Positions 12,461 to 25,059 of a stretch of DNA of 64,000 bases are shown in pieces. The notes under the pieces were generated by a model. It worked only from the letters and a program-made list of their open reading frames with translations. It was not told the DNA's origin and searched no databases. The number at the start of each line of letters is the position of its first letter. The first letter of the stretch is position 1. The position numbers were made by a program, and so were the translations under genes. The stretch lies in NCBI GenBank assembly GCA_025531455.1, contig JAMYHL010000002.1, positions 248,001 to 312,000 on the forward strand, written 5' to 3'. Origin of the DNA: Apiotrichum sp. Y4204. Taxonomy: Eukaryota; Basidiomycota; Tremellomycetes; Trichosporonales; Trichosporonaceae.

Positions 12461-14445
12461 CTACTTCTTTCCACCTCCGATGCCTGTCAGGCGGGAGAGG
12501 ATGCCCGGCGAGTCGTCGGCGTCGCCAGTGTCCGCCGAGACAGGGTCTGCACCGGGAGCGCCGCTGCCAGGCGAGTCGATGGGAGCACCGGCGTCGGGGG
12601 CGGTGTGGGGCGCAGCCGCGCCGTCACCTGGGGCAGAAGAGAGAGAACCAGCCTCACCAGTTGTGGGCTCCTCCCTGGCGGGGGCCTTGTCAGCGCGGCG
12701 CGACTGCGACGCAACGTCGTCCGCCGACTCGGACGGTCCTACGGCGGCGGGCTTGTGCTTCTTCTCGAGCTGCGTGCATGTTTTAGTATGGGCGCAGAAG
12801 AGATGTGGAACCACTCACCGCGTAACCGTTAGGACCAATCTCAACCTGCGCGTTTCCCTGCGAGTATGCAGGGACCTCATCGTGCTCGGCGTGGCTGGCA
12901 TGGAGGTGGTGGTGGGCCAGCTCCTCGTCGTCGTCCTCCTCTGCAATCGACGAGCCCTCGTCGCTCTCGTCCTCGTCCTCCTCCTCGTCGGACACGTAAC
13001 CCACGCTGCGGACGGCCTGGGCAATAGGACCGTCGCGCTCCATCTGCTCCGACGCAACGAGGTAGCGGGCGACAAGCATACGCAGGTCGTTCCATACCTC
13101 CATCATCTCCTCGTGCGAACGCGCGCGGAACGTGTACGCCTCGTTGCTGCCGAAGAGCTTGTGACCACCTGGCGTCTTGCCGAATGCCGATGTACCGTCC
13201 TTGCGAACTTCGATGTGGAACTTGTGAGACTTTGCGGTAGCAGCGTTGGAAGGCGGGCCGAGGGTGCAGAGCGGAAGGAACAGAGACCAGATAGGGAAGG
13301 TAGACGTCTTGGGGTCCGAAGAAGTGTACTCGTGGAGGTAGCCAGCAGGGGTAAGCACATAGAAGCCCTCCTTGTAAGTCTTGGTGAAGCGCTTCTTCCT
13401 CTCGAGGAGACCAGCATGAACAGGAACGACCGAGGGGTCGTTGCGGCCAGGGTAGTCGATGTTGTCCGGGTTGCGAAGAGGAGTCTCGGGGTCCAGAAGG
13501 TGGTCGGAGCGGGCAGCAAAGGCAATCCACTCGCGGTCGGGCATGAGCTCGGCCATGTTGAGACCAAGGTGGCGCCAAGTCTCCTGCACCGAGGACGACA
13601 TGCGCGACTGCCACTCGTCAAAGGTGGCCCAGGCCGACTGGATGGAGCGAACAATGCCCTCCTCAAAGTGGGCCGAGTTCTGCTGCATGATGACAACCGA
13701 CTTCTGGAGAGCATTCTCCTCCTGAACCTGCTTCATGAGCTGCTTGTGCACAGCGAGGTTGACCGCGAAGGGGTCCTCCTTGGCGTGGACCTGCATCGGG
13801 GTGTGGTTCACGTTGCCAATCGCCTTGGCGAGGTCGGCAATCATCTTGGTCGACATCTCGCGCTCACGAGCAACCGAGGCGGCGAGCTTGCCAGTGTCGT
13901 TCTGGACATTCTTGACGTGCGCCTTGATCTCAGTGCGGAGCTTCTGGAGGTGCTGAACGATGGACGACTCGATGGTGCGAGCCAACGAGGCGTGCGAGTC
14001 GGCAATCGCACGAGTCTTGTCACGGATAGTGTAGAACACGTCCTGCATACCACCCTCACCGAGGAACTGGTTTCCAGGGCGGAAGGGCACCTGGATGACG
14101 GCTCCAAGCTTGGTGAGCTCCTTGGACGTGTTGGCCTCAATGTCGGCGATGCCCTCAAAGTACGCTGGAGAGTCAGCTGGCTGTCCACCCCGGGGGGGTC
14201 CAAATACGTTTGCCACTCACAGATAAGCATCTTGACAATCTGCTTCCACGCCGTGAAGCGCTCAATCAGAATGTCCGATGGCTTGAGCTCATGGGGGGCA
14301 GTGTTCTTCTTGATCTGGGGTGTGAGTTGTGTGTGGTATCATGAGGCAAGCTTGCACCACTCACAAGAGACTGAGAGCGGGAGATGGTCGAGCCGCGGTT
14401 TGATGTCGTGCGCGACAGCGTGTCAAAGTGGGAGGACGCCGACAT
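12461..14445 (-). CDS. SLM1: Slm1/Slm2-family BAR-like and PH domain protein, TORC2 effector
   Basis: Four exons (14445-14365, 14314-14221, 14164-12819, 12769-12461) encode 609 residues. The N-terminus is Ser/Thr-rich, followed by PSDILIERFTAWK and LISYFEGIA, the hallmark entry of the Slm1 F-BAR-like helical region (about 35-300). A PH domain follows (about 320-435: KRFTKTYKEGFYVLTP ... FHIEVRKDG ... YTFRARSHEEMMEVW). After it come an acidic stretch, a His-rich patch and a Pro/Ala-rich tail. The family binds PI(4,5)P2 at eisosomes and passes membrane stress to TORC2. The last intron has a near-canonical branch site (TACTAAAAC). The start codon context and the phase-matched exons make the model firm. 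Confidence 0.88.
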
Positions 14446-17318
14446 GATGAAGGTGTCCTGTGAGACGTGTAGACAAGATCAGATAGGAGAGAAGAAGTCT
14501 ACAGAGAAAAGTAAGTGATGTTACCGAATGGAGAACTGAATCAAGTTTGAGGAATGGAAGAGTGAGAAGAGACAAAGAGTTGGGAGATGGAGATGGGGTG
14601 TGAAAAGGGGAACCGGGGGGTGGGGGGGTAGGAGTAGGTTCTTGATTATGTGGTCCCAAATGTAAAGTGGATATGAGAGGGGGATTATGGGCGGCGGCGG
14701 CGACGAGGACAAGACTGATGATGATGACGGCGCCGAACCGAGAGAGGGAAGACGAGGTGAGATCCTCCCTCGCGGGGTGTGCGAGCAAAGGGGCGCAGGA
14801 CCAGAGGGACCAGAGGTCGGGTGGAGCGCGCGGTGCCAAAAGAGGTGTGCAATGTGTGCGCGCGCAGCATACCACCTGGGACAATTCCACCCGCACCAGG
14901 CACACATTACGTACAGGCCCAACCATAAACAGACAGTGGTCTGTCGGGCTAAAATGCCAATGACGCGCATCAAACCACCAGAAGACAATGAGGCACACGC
15001 TTTCCCCGAGACTGTGAGACTGGAGAGGGTTATTTTGCTCTTATTTTAGTTCCGTCACCCACCCCAAATGACATCATTGTGCATCATAGGGACTACCAAC
15101 AGGGTTTCATGGGGGATCATCGCCGAAGGGAAGGGAGGATTGATTGGCAGGGACAAGGGATTGATTGGCAGGGGAACGAGAGGGATCCGGAGGACAACCA
15201 AGAGGAATCCTGCAATCTCTGCATCAGTCTCCGGCGATGCACCGCGCTGCTATTGCAACAACCGTTGCTGCTGCTTTCGTCCCGAGTAACTCTGATGGCA
15301 GGTGATGGCATCCGCTGCCCATGATGCCCACATCTGCCCACAGCAACAGCCCACAGCCCACATGAAAATTCCATTTGAACACCGCCTCGCAGCTCTCCCT
15401 CCATATGTCATGTCATAACCCCCCCGGTGTGTATTGTGTTTCGGCGCGCAGACTCATTGGTGCTTCCTAGAGTTTGCGATGATGAAGTTGATGCTTATCC
15501 ATCTCGGCGCCGGCGCGATCGAGGAGATGAAAGAGATGTCAGAAATGGTGCAGCTCCACTGTCCATGTCACCCAGAAGAGGAGCGAGGAGAATATCCGCG
15601 GAGCGAGCAGATTATCCCCGCGCGAGACCTTCAATGAAGCACCGCCTGCAATTCCAAACTCTTATCTAGGCCCCCGCGCCGCTGTCGGACTGGATGGTCG
15701 GTATGCATGGGACCACCGCATGGTATGCAAGGGACCGCGTGACCGGCCAAGCGTTCGCTTATCGCTTACGTGCTTGGGTATGACGCCGTTGCTCGCGGTC
15801 CGTGGTCCGTTACACCGCCGGCCGCCGGCAGTAGCATGAGATCATCCCACATGGGCAGTGGGGTTCGTACGTTAATACGTTGCCGCCGTTGTGCTGTTGT
15901 CGGTGGCCGGTGGCCGGTGGACCATGCATGTCAATAAGAAAAATGCAGAATGTCGAAAAATGTCGTTAATGGCGACCCATGCCACTCCGACGACTGGTGA
16001 CTGGGCGACTCCGACGCCGTGGAGCGGCCCACTGTGACGCGAAGCACACTCGCCGCCTCGAGTCTCCATCCCACACCCCATCGTCGCCGCCGCTCGGCCA
16101 GTCCACAACGCGTCGACCTTCGGAGTTTTCAGTGCCGCCCCATCTTGATTCCCGCACTAGAGTAGATAAGAGCGTGGCCACTCCGAATGGAGCTCCGCTC
16201 GCCCCGCCATCGCTCCGCACGCGCTCCGCAGACCACGCCTGCCGTCTTGCGTGTCGTGTATAGTGAGTCCTGGGGTTTGTGGAGTGAGTAGCTGGAGAAA
16301 GTGTCAATCTAGTGGAGATGTTGGTTTTGTCTTGTCTGTGCAATGTTAGTGTTGGGGTAGATGCAGACTCCAACGAGAGTGAGAATGCCCTTGAACCCTT
16401 GCGGGTGAGGAGCAGTTCAGCACACCACAAGAGTACGTCTTGCTTCCTCATCACCTACCTGAGAGCTGCTTCAATACCCTTGTTTCGAATGTTTCCACAT
16501 CCGCCCGCTCAGCCTTCCACCGCATGGCCCCGCAGATCCACGCATCATATCACCATTGCTGCTGGGGTCAGCTGGACGATGTACTTGCAGCCTGCAGGTA
16601 GCTCTTGACAGCTACGTGCTGCGGTCTAGACCGGCATTCGCGAACTGATTCGACGTTGAACGACAACCACTCACTGGAGCGTGACCCACTCACCACCACC
16701 GAGTAACTGACACCTATCGGAGGATCAAAGTTCAGAAAGTTAAGAGGCCAGAAACGCAAGTCGCATAAACGGCATGTAAGAGCAAGCAGAACAATCAGCT
16801 GGGAACCACCACCAGCACTCGACGGCAAAATGGGCTTGAGCCACGACGCCGTGGCACTCGGGGGCGTCGCGCTGAAAGCCAGAGCATCCGAATGACGGTA
16901 CAGACTGTACAGCCCACTCCACCTCGCCATCAGTTTAGTGGCGCGGGGCGTATTCATGTATCACCCGCGACTCTGGCATTTCCGCGGGGGCGTGTGCGCT
17001 TGCTCGCTTCGGCGTCCACCTTCGATGGCGGACCAGATCGCACGCGGCGGGGGTGCTTGCGCCGCTTCCTCGGAAAAAGTCGATCTCGCTTCACTCGAGC
17101 CCTTGTGGGCCTGTGGGACTGGCAGATCGGATACGGCTGCATAGCCCAGTCGCTGGGAGCTGGTCCGTGCGAAGACCTCGGGACAGTGGAATGATAGTCA
17201 GATGTCAAGCCGTTCTTGTCATTTCTCCATCTCCATCTCCAACTCCATATCCAAGCTCCGTCTCCAAGCTCCTTCTCCAAGCTCCAAGCTCACGACCCAC
17301 ACTCTCTTGACTCGCACC
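14446..17318. other. Gene-poor intergenic region, 2.9 kb
   Basis: No convincing coding exon on either strand. It holds the SLM1 promoter (CT-rich, right after 14446), two GATTGATTGGCAGGG copies near 15138-15175 (CCAAT-box-like), two GGTATGCANGGGACC copies near 15700-15737, and GGTGGCC repeats near 15895-15920. From about 17215 a TCTCCAAGCTCC-type repeat forms the leader of the small gene at 17319. Confidence 0.5.
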
Positions 17319-17465
17319 ATGGCCGAGACCCTCCCTCTAAGCGGCAGCACGGCCCAGCGCCTAGTCGCAACGGTTGTCCGCGCCATCGTCGGCATCATCG
17401 TCGCCTTTATCGCCTACGGCATCCTCCGCAACGGCCTCGTCCCCCACCACAAGCTCACGTACTAG
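17319..17465 (+). CDS. Small single-pass membrane protein, 48 residues, unknown
   Basis: An ATG in good context (CACCATGG) follows a pyrimidine-rich leader and opens 48 codons. The product has a short polar N-terminus (MAETLPLSGSTAQR), one strongly hydrophobic segment (about 14-37, ...VGIIVAFIAYGIL) and a short tail NGLVPHHKLTY. I recognise no family. The size could indicate a small organelle or ER membrane subunit; that is inference. A spurious frame cannot be excluded at this length. Confidence 0.45.
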   Translation: MAETLPLSGSTAQRLVATVVRAIVGIIVAFIAYGILRNGLVPHHKLTY

Positions 17466-19655
17466 GCCTGCGGGGCGCGGCCTCCCCGCGTCCACATCCA
17501 GGCTGCCCGCCCGCGGCGAAGGGCACGACGCGCACACGCCGATTCCACCCAGCATACTCGCGCGCGCTCCCGGCTCCGGCCGCCACGCGCACATCCCCCG
17601 CATTCCGGATTCTCCCCCGAGTGCTGTTCCGGCAGCGATCTTGATACCATCCCGGAGTGACCGCTTTCCTTGTATTCGCACGATACCCCCGCCTTGTTTG
17701 TCTTCTGATCTCCCGGCCTGAACCGCGAGGCCACGAACGCTGCTCCTCTGCGTACACCATGGCTACTGGCTGGCTCATGGACGCCGTATGGTTGCGGCTT
17801 TCGGCTTAAGCGCCCTGATCGCCTGGCGGCCGGCGAGTTACATCGACAGCCCCGGCCCCGTCACGCTCTTTTGATCACAGTTATCTAGTTATCCGTTGTC
17901 TGTGCTCGTTGATGCAAATAAAATCGTTGTCATCGACTCTCGCAGTAGAAGCCATGGCAAGCTGGCTTTCACAGCCCCATTGCCCGCCGTATAAAGCAAA
18001 TATTCTGTGCTGTACAAGGCCAGCCCAGCAACCAGGAGCAACCAGGCAGGCGCTCGAGCGTCCCTTTTGTCCACAGTGAACGCCTCGTCGAACAGTGGCG
18101 TGCCCTACCATAGTACACAGTACGGCCGGTAGGCCAATGTGCCGGAATTAGTGAGTTGGGGGGACGGCCAAGCCCAGCGGTCAGTAGATCAGTAAGCTGC
18201 AGCCCGCGACGCCTCACACGCCGATGTCGCGGAAACGCGCATGTGCGGTGCGTGACTCGCGCAACCGCAGTGATGTGAGGCAGCTGGCAGTATATAAATC
18301 ATAAGTTTGCCGACGCGCCGTCTTTCGCGAAGCGCGATCGGTGGGGGTGATCGGACGCGTCGCGGTGAGACCGAGATTGAGGGAACCAAGCGCTGACAGC
18401 ACTAGTGCCGGGTGCCAATGGTGGGTGTCAATGATGGAATAAACCAGTATGGCATGGCGCATGTTTCCGCGCTTACAAGCTTTCACCTCCTACAAATATA
18501 TAAATATAAGAACCCCGCCGACATTTGATCCGTCGGAGCGCACGAGAGATTGGGTTCACAGGATCACAGGCGGATGCACCGCTGCCTCCGGGTGGTAAAG
18601 AATGTCTGAGAGTGAGGTTCGCGTACTCGCGTACTGTAGCCGTCCAGCCTCCCGCGCGTCGTGAGGGGAAACTCTCCGATCGCGGTTCCTCGTCGCGCCT
18701 CGCGGGTTGTGGAGGACAGTGCACCCCTCCTCGTTGCCTGCTTTGCACTGGGCTCGCCACCTACTCAACTGCTAGCATGATGGAAATGGTAGTAAGTGTT
18801 GAAACATCCCCTTCTTGAGGCTCCATATTCGCGGACATGCATAGCGCGCATTTCAGTTCCAGTCTGGGGTTGCAGTTTGGGGAACAGGGAATAGCGAGGG
18901 GCAGTGTACGGCATGCGTGGCCTCCCCAGGGCTGAGACTGGCGGAGACGCAGAGCGAGCTGAGCCAAGAAACAGGAGGCTAGGGAGGTAGAGCAAGAGGG
19001 CGAATGGGGCGAGGAGAATTGGGACAAGCAGACAGGGCTTTGGAGAGAGACCCTGCCCAGAACAACAAGGAGAACAGAGCCAAGCGAATCCCGACCCATT
19101 TCGCCGTCCTTGTCCTTGTCTTTGTCGTTGCTGTTGCTCCGTTCTCCAGCTTCTCAAGTCCGAGTGGGTCCGTGCTCTGCGGGATGGCGGACCGACCTGT
19201 GGGCATCTTCGTGTAAAGTATGAGAGACGGAGCTCGGAGTCCAGAGCTGGGGGGGCTGTGAAGGTGAAGGCTGTGAAAGGCCGGCTTTGGTTCTTGTAAT
19301 AATGGAAGAGGATGCCGGAATCAGCCCCAATAAGCTTGTTTTGTTGGCTGGTCGCGCTGGTGAGCTTGGTGCAAGTTGGTTTGAGGCAGTGTTTTTGCGA
19401 TTGCGTTTCTTGTCATTCCGTTCCTCCCTCTCTCTGTCCTTCCAGTCCTTCTTTGCACCCCCGACTCCATTCTCTCTTCCTCTCTCTCTTTCTCTGTCGC
19501 TCGCCGCCATCACCGCCCTCACCGCCCGCATCGCCTCTATCGCCGTCACCGCCCTCGCCATCGCCCACTTCTTGTGATTGACTGCAGGCAGCCACGCTCC
19601 CCACACACTCTTTTCTTCTGCCCCGCGCCGCAAACACCAAACCACACACACCACG
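17466..19655. other. Gene-poor intergenic region, 2.2 kb
   Basis: No supported gene. AT-rich TATA-like islands occur near 18288-18300 (GTATATAAATC) and 18493-18512 (ATATATAAATATAAG). CT-rich sequence from about 19420 to 19655 is the likely leader of the next gene. Confidence 0.45.
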
Positions 19656-20777
19656 ATGGCCCGCCTCTCGCTCCTCAAACTCCTCCTCGCGCTCGCCGTG
19701 CTCGCCGTCGCGCTCGCCCAGCGCGTCGTCACCACCACCACCGTCCGCGTGAGTAGAACATCGGTGCATCGGTGGCGGAGGTCGTGTCCGCAAGTCTGAG
19801 CTGGGGGCCATGTGGAACGCGCGGAATGTAGCTATTGCAGGCGTGTGGCCCCCGGTTGAGACCGTGCGCTCCATGCGTCCCCACCCTCGTTGCGGACTGC
19901 ACGAAATACCGATACGATACAGTCGCTGGCACACCCCCGAGCTTGCCGTGGAGAGGACTAACGCGCAGGCGGGCACCACGTACGTCGAGGTGCGTAGCAC
20001 CGATACCGACGGCTCCATTACGACCGAGACGCTGTGAGTCAAGCCTACAGCCGAAACACTCTTGGCGGGCCGGCTGCTAAACGCCTTTTTGGTAGTCCGC
20101 TGACAGCAGCTCTGAAATCGCGCCCACCACCAGCGCCGCCACCACGTCCGCGCTTACGACCTCTGCGCGTACGACCTCTGCGCCGCTCGTTACGTCGACC
20201 GAGGAAGACATTACCAGCTCGACGACCACCTCGGCCCTCCTCACTACCACAACCTCCTCGACGAGGACCTCTTCGAGCTCGTCGTCCACCACCGAAGAGG
20301 ACGTGACCTCGACCTCGACCACCACCAGGCGCCCGACGTAAGCTACACGGATTGGTTCGTAGCTTACAAACAGACCTGCCGGACCTACTGCTGGTGTCGA
20401 TGTCCCTGCCGGAACGTGAGTAGAGAAGGCTGACTGTCACGGTATGGCGCGCGAATTGGGGCCGCAGTCGAAGAATGCCGTCAAGGCTTGGCAAACTGCT
20501 GGCCATGACCGCATCGCCCAACAGTCAACGGAATGCCAATGCTTGGCAGTCGACATACCGCACACCCCACATTTTCGTACTGACCCCCAGCATCATGGAC
20601 GTCGGAGATTACTCGTCGGTTGTTGGTGCGCGCTACTCGTCGCGTCTCGACGAGTACACGCGCACCGGCGGTGCCGCCCCGACCTGGGTCAATGGCAACG
20701 GCACCAGCACCGGCTCGCACAACGAGGTCTCGGCCATGTTCGTCGCCGCTGGCCTCGTCGCTGCTGTGTTGCTCTAA
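19656..20777 (+). CDS. Ser/Thr-rich GPI-anchored-type cell surface protein
   Basis: Best model: exons 19656-19748, 19969-20033, 20110-20337, 20374-20415, 20591-20777, 204 residues. A signal peptide opens it (MARLSLLKLLLALAVLAVALA), then a Thr/Ser-dominated stalk of about 75 residues rich in TT, STTT and TSSS (O-mannosylation substrate), and a hydrophobic C-terminus (AMFVAAGLVAAVLL) typical of a GPI-attachment signal. The product would be a cell wall or plasma membrane mannoprotein. The first intron is 220 nt in this model; inside it, 19841-19888 or 19841-19921 could encode a Cys-rich exon in phase, but its donor (GTTGCG or GTCGCT) is poor. The third intron is only 36 nt and is required, since reading through gives a stop. 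Confidence 0.7.
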
Positions 20778-21045
20778 TCTTGCGGTCCCTAATCTGGCAG
20801 TCTTCGGATCGTGCCATGTTCTTGCTGGTTCTTCGGCTTTCAGATAGACTGCGGCGCGCTTCTGTCACTCTTGGGCAACTTGGCGCGCCTCAATCCACCT
20901 TCCCTTCCATCCCATTCGCCTAATCAGCTCACCCCTCCCTCCCTGCGGACTTTTAGAGATGCATTGTATGATGATACAGCCATGTCGTGGTCATGGGTCA
21001 GAACAAGCGGTGCAGAGAGGGTATACTTGGGCCTTGCTAGTGCGA
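20778..21045. other. Short convergent intergenic region
   Basis: Lies between two converging genes; nothing recognised beyond 3' untranslated sequence. Confidence 0.4.
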
Positions 21046-22734
21046 CTAGCGCCCAGGATCAGGACTGCTGCGCTCCTCGTCCCACCACCCGCCGCCGCCG
21101 CCCTCGTCATCCGTAAGCTCGTCCCCGCCTCCCATGACAAACCGCCCACCTGGCCCGTCGCCGACCATGCGCTCCTCGTGTACCGCCTCTAGGTGCTGTC
21201 CCGGGCGCTGCACGGGTGTGCGGTCCTCGGCGTGCTGGAGCAGCGGCGCAGCATCGTCCGGAAGCGTCGGCATCGTCCGGCGCGGATACACCCACCCGTC
21301 CGTGAACGGCGGGACGACGAGGGGGAAGAGCAGCGTGATGCGCGGGTATCCCCCCGGCGCGATGTTGAAGAAGTTTTCCAGGTTGCGCCGCCGCCCGAGA
21401 TCAAACGGATTGAGGTATATCTGAGGGTCAATGACGAGCAGAAAGGGAGAATGGGCGACCCACGAGACCCTCGGACTTTGCGCGCTGTTCGAGAAAGTTG
21501 TTGTCGTGCGACTCGATGGACGTCTCCCCGCGCGACACCATGTACAGGTGCCAGACGGCGAGGACGAGGACCGCGCTGCCGCATGCGACGGCGAGGATCC
21601 ACGCGAGGGTGAAGACCACTTTCGGGAGGTATGCGTCCCACTGGGCGTTAGCGGGGATTGATCACCAGGCGATCCAGGCGATCGGATCCGGAGTCAAAAG
21701 GGATTGATGTCTGACGATCCTGAGAGTCCGACGATCCTTCTGGACAATCCCGAGAATCATCGCCGTCGTCCCAGGTGCTACTCGCCGGCCGATCTGCTAT
21801 CCGGCGATCCGGAGATCCCACACAGGAACGATCTGGCCTCACGAATTCTGCCTCACTGCCTCCGGCCTCCCATCCACACTTACCGGCTTGTAAAAGTCGA
21901 GCGAGCGGACAAAGTGCGGCCAGCCGAGGACGCTGAAGATGCCGGCGCCGAGCGCAAGCCAGAGCATAAAAAGCACAAAGTGGCGCTGGTTGTGGAGTCC
22001 GACACACGCGTTGATCCACGGGCAGTGGTGGTCCATGAGGAGGACGCAGCGGTTGCACACGGAGCAGTGGTGCGAGCGGACGGGTTTCGGCGCGTCGCAT
22101 TTCGCGCACCGCCGCACGCGCTGCGGCGGCTGCAGCGGGAAGGGGTCGGGGGACGCGCGGCGGAACCCCCACCGCTCCGGCGCGAGAAAGGCGTACAGTC
22201 GTCGCTGGGGGACGGGCGAGGTCCACCGCCGCTCGTCCCGTGATGGCGTGCCCGGAGGGATGTGCGTTACGAGCCAGTACTGCACGTACATGTTTCCCGG
22301 GACGAGGATGTACAGCGGAAGGAGGAGGAGGGTAATCGTCCATGAGAGATCGCGCGCGACGACGTCGACTGCGTGTTAGCGGAGCGACAGCGGTAAGGAA
22401 GGAGGCGGGAGGGGTGATCCTTGGTGCGGGAAGACTGTGATGACCAGCAGTCTGATGCAAACGAGCAGCGGAACGACCGAATGCGAAGGACCGGGCATCC
22501 TCCTATCCTCACCACCTCAGCCGCCAGAACCACCGAAACCACACCGATGGCCCCGCACCCCGCCCGGCGTCCTCGGCTCAGAGACTCACAGAACGCAAAC
22601 CCGATCGTGCCGGTCAAAATCCACGCCATGGCGATAAAGACCGGCCCCGCGGCGCCGGTGATCGCGTCCGCGGCATGCTCGAGGCGCTTGAAGCAGCGGA
22701 TGACGACGCTCGACGCGCCCCGGATCGCGGGCAT
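21046..22734 (-). CDS. PFA3: DHHC palmitoyltransferase, Pfa3-like
   Basis: Four exons (22734-22590, 22368-21884, 21640-21464, 21420-21046), 393 residues. Two N-terminal membrane segments are followed by a Cys-rich domain (about 134-184: RCAKCDAPKPVRSHHCSVC, catalytic DHHC at 161-164, then PWINACVGLHNQRHF), two more membrane segments, and NPFDLGRRRNLENFF, the conserved TTxE/NPFDxG-type region after the last segment. The enzyme transfers palmitate to protein cysteines; Pfa3 acts at the vacuole on Vac8 in budding yeast. Pfa3 rather than another Pfa is a judgement from layout. Introns 1 and 2 are long for this window (221 and 243 nt), and intron 2 is full of GGATCG repeats. The acidic/Gly-rich C-terminus is unremarkable. 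Confidence 0.85.
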
Positions 22735-23190
22735 GGCGGCGAGTGGATGTGTGATGGGGGGGGAGAATGCAAGCCGTGATGGGTAGATTCAGAGATTGAG
22801 GATCGCGTATCGCGGGATTACAGGTCGTAGAGGTAGACGTCGTGGTGGAGGCTGCGGCTGCAAGTAGCCACACTTTGGCAGCAGTCGGCCAGCGAAATGT
22901 GACACGCACAGCGCGCACAGCCCGTTGCGGTCACTACCATCCTCCTCCCATCCCTCATTGTCATATCCACTTTTGCATTCCGCCCCGCTCGCATTGCATT
23001 GCATCGCACCGCGCATCGCGCACGACACGGCTCCACGGCACTACGGCATCTCGGCACCGCCAGCGCCTGCAGCCCATTGACGGAGGCTGACGCGCCGACC
23101 TCGAACCTCGAACCACGAACCTCGAACCTGGACACTCCTCGGCCCCCAACTCCCATTTCATCACATCCCATCCCATTCTACCCCACTCCA
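22735..23190. promoter_or_regulatory. Shared divergent promoter of PFA3 and RUD3
   Basis: The 456 bases between two outward-reading starts must serve both genes. Near 23099-23130 the RUD3 leader contains repeated CTCGAACC/ACGAACCTCG units. Confidence 0.5.
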
Positions 23191-24806
23191 ATGGCAAGCG
23201 ACGCGAACGGCGAGGCGGGGCCCGGGCCGTCCTCGGCGTCCTCGGGCATGCTGTCGCCGCGCGCCAGTGCGGACATTGCGCGGCCGGCGTCGCGCGGCTC
23301 GAACGCCAGCGGGGCAGAGAGCGTCGAGGCGGAGCTTGCGCGCGTGCGCGCCGAAAAGGACCATCTGAGCCACCAGTATCGCACGCTGCTGGGCAAGCTG
23401 ACTGCGATGCGCAATACGCTCGGCGAGAAGCTCAAGGAGGATGCTGTGCGTAAATGCGTAACAGCGTGAAAGCGTGAAGGCCATGCTGACGGGACAGGAG
23501 GAGCTGGACCGGCGAGAGGGGGTGATTTCGACGTTGACGGGGGAGAACGAGACGCTGGCTGCGAGTGTCGAGACGCTGCGCGCCGAGCTGGAGAGCGCGA
23601 GTGCCGAGAGCAAGGACCTGTCGGCGCAGCTCGCGCAGCTGCGGAGCCAGAGCGACAATTCGTCGAGTGATGTGCTCTCGCTCACGCGGGAGATGCGCGA
23701 GCTGCGCGGCGAGATGGAGCGCCTGCGGGCCGAGCGCGAAGAGTGGGAGGAGGAGGCGGAGCGCGAGCGCGAGCGCCGCGAGGCGATGGAGGACGAGGTG
23801 CGCGGCGCCGAGCGCCGCGAGCGCGAAGGGCGGAGCGTGGCCGAGCGCGCCGAGGCGGAACTTGCGGCCGAGCGCGAACGCGCAGCCAACCTCCAAGACG
23901 TGCTGAGCGAGTTCCAAGAAGGTGAGTGCCATGTTGAGGATTTTGCTTATTTCGCAGCCAAGGACTCGGAGCTGCAGCAGGCGACGGCCGAGCTCGAGGG
24001 CCAGCTCAAGCACGCGGCGGCCCAGCTGAGCGAGTACAAGCTGCGCGCGGCGAATGCGGAGAGTTCGCTCTCGAGCCTCTCGTCGGATGCGACGCGCGTC
24101 CGCGCGCTCGAAAAGGAGATACGCGACAAGAACGCGACGATCGCAAAACTGCGGCATGACGGTAAGGAAGATGCGAAAAGCCCCCGACTGACACGCAGCG
24201 GTTGTCACAAACGAGCATCTGACCGAGGCGCTGCGGCGCCTGCGCAAAAACACGTCGGACAACAATGTCGACCGGTGAGGAAAAAGAAAGACTTGGGGAT
24301 TCAAAGCTTATTCCAGACGGCTGGTCACGAATGTGCTGCTCAGTTTCCTGACGACGGCGCGGGCAGACTCGAAGCGCTTCGAGATGCTTTCGCTGCTGTC
24401 TACAATTCTGTCGTGGGACGACGGCGAGCGCGAGCGCGCAGGGCTGCAGCGCGGCGCAGGCGGGAAGCGGGCCGCGGCGGCGCGGCGTAAATCTTCGGCA
24501 CCACGGACGGCCGAGGAGGACGCGGCGCAGGCGGCGATGAACGAGAGCTTTTCGAATCTCTTTGTCGAGTTTCTCCTCAAAGAGGCGAGCCAGGGCGAGA
24601 GCCGCGAGCACCAGCAGCGCGAGGTCGCGAGCCCGACGGCCGGCCCGTTCTCGCCGACCGGAAGCAGCGGGGGCATGACGCCCCGCTCGTCCAGTGTCAC
24701 GGGTACACCGCGGGGAGGACGGACGATGAGCAGCGGGAGCCTCGCGAGCGAGAAGAGCGTGCGCAAGCCCAGTATTGGCCTGCAGGAGGCGATGGGGCGG
24801 CCGTAG
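23191..24806 (+). CDS. RUD3: Golgin Rud3 (coiled coil with GRAB domain)
   Basis: Five exons (23191-23445, 23498-23921, 23958-24161, 24199-24274, 24317-24806), 482 residues. After a Ser/Gly-rich start, residues about 50-290 form a nearly continuous coiled coil (Glu/Arg/Ala/Leu heptads). It is followed by the GRAB (GRIP-related Arf-binding) domain: HLTEALRRLRKNTSD, RRLVTNVLLSFL, then FEMLSLLSTILSWDD. That domain binds Arf1 and targets Rud3/GMAP-210 golgins to the cis-Golgi, where they tether vesicles. The Ser/Gly-rich C-terminus contains SP sites. The intron inside the GRAB domain is phase-matched (CG|A). Length and architecture agree with the yeast protein. Confidence 0.88.
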
Positions 24807-25059
24807 GGGAGGATATGCATCTGCATCTGAAGCCAGGGAGGGTCGGAGAAGGGCGATGACGGACGAGTGATCACCGAGAATTGACCGTCATGGGGGACTA
24901 GTGGGATAAAGAAGCTAGGACGCACTTGAAGCCATTGTTTACCCGTGCTGACATCCATGAGCTTCTCCACGCGGTCCACTGCTGCAACGCACTGCATCCC
25001 TCTTATAGTAACTATACCCATGCTACTCTACAACACTACCATGCCATACTTGTGCACAT
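24807..25059. other. Convergent intergenic region RUD3/ABCD transporter
   Basis: Short 3'-to-3' spacer; nothing recognised. Confidence 0.4.

Noticed and set aside
12411..14447. 678-codon plus-strand open frame across the SLM1 gene
   Set aside because: It is the mirror of a gene with recognised BAR-like and PH domains and correct introns; its own product (Val/Leu/Arg-rich, no motif) is a codon-bias shadow.
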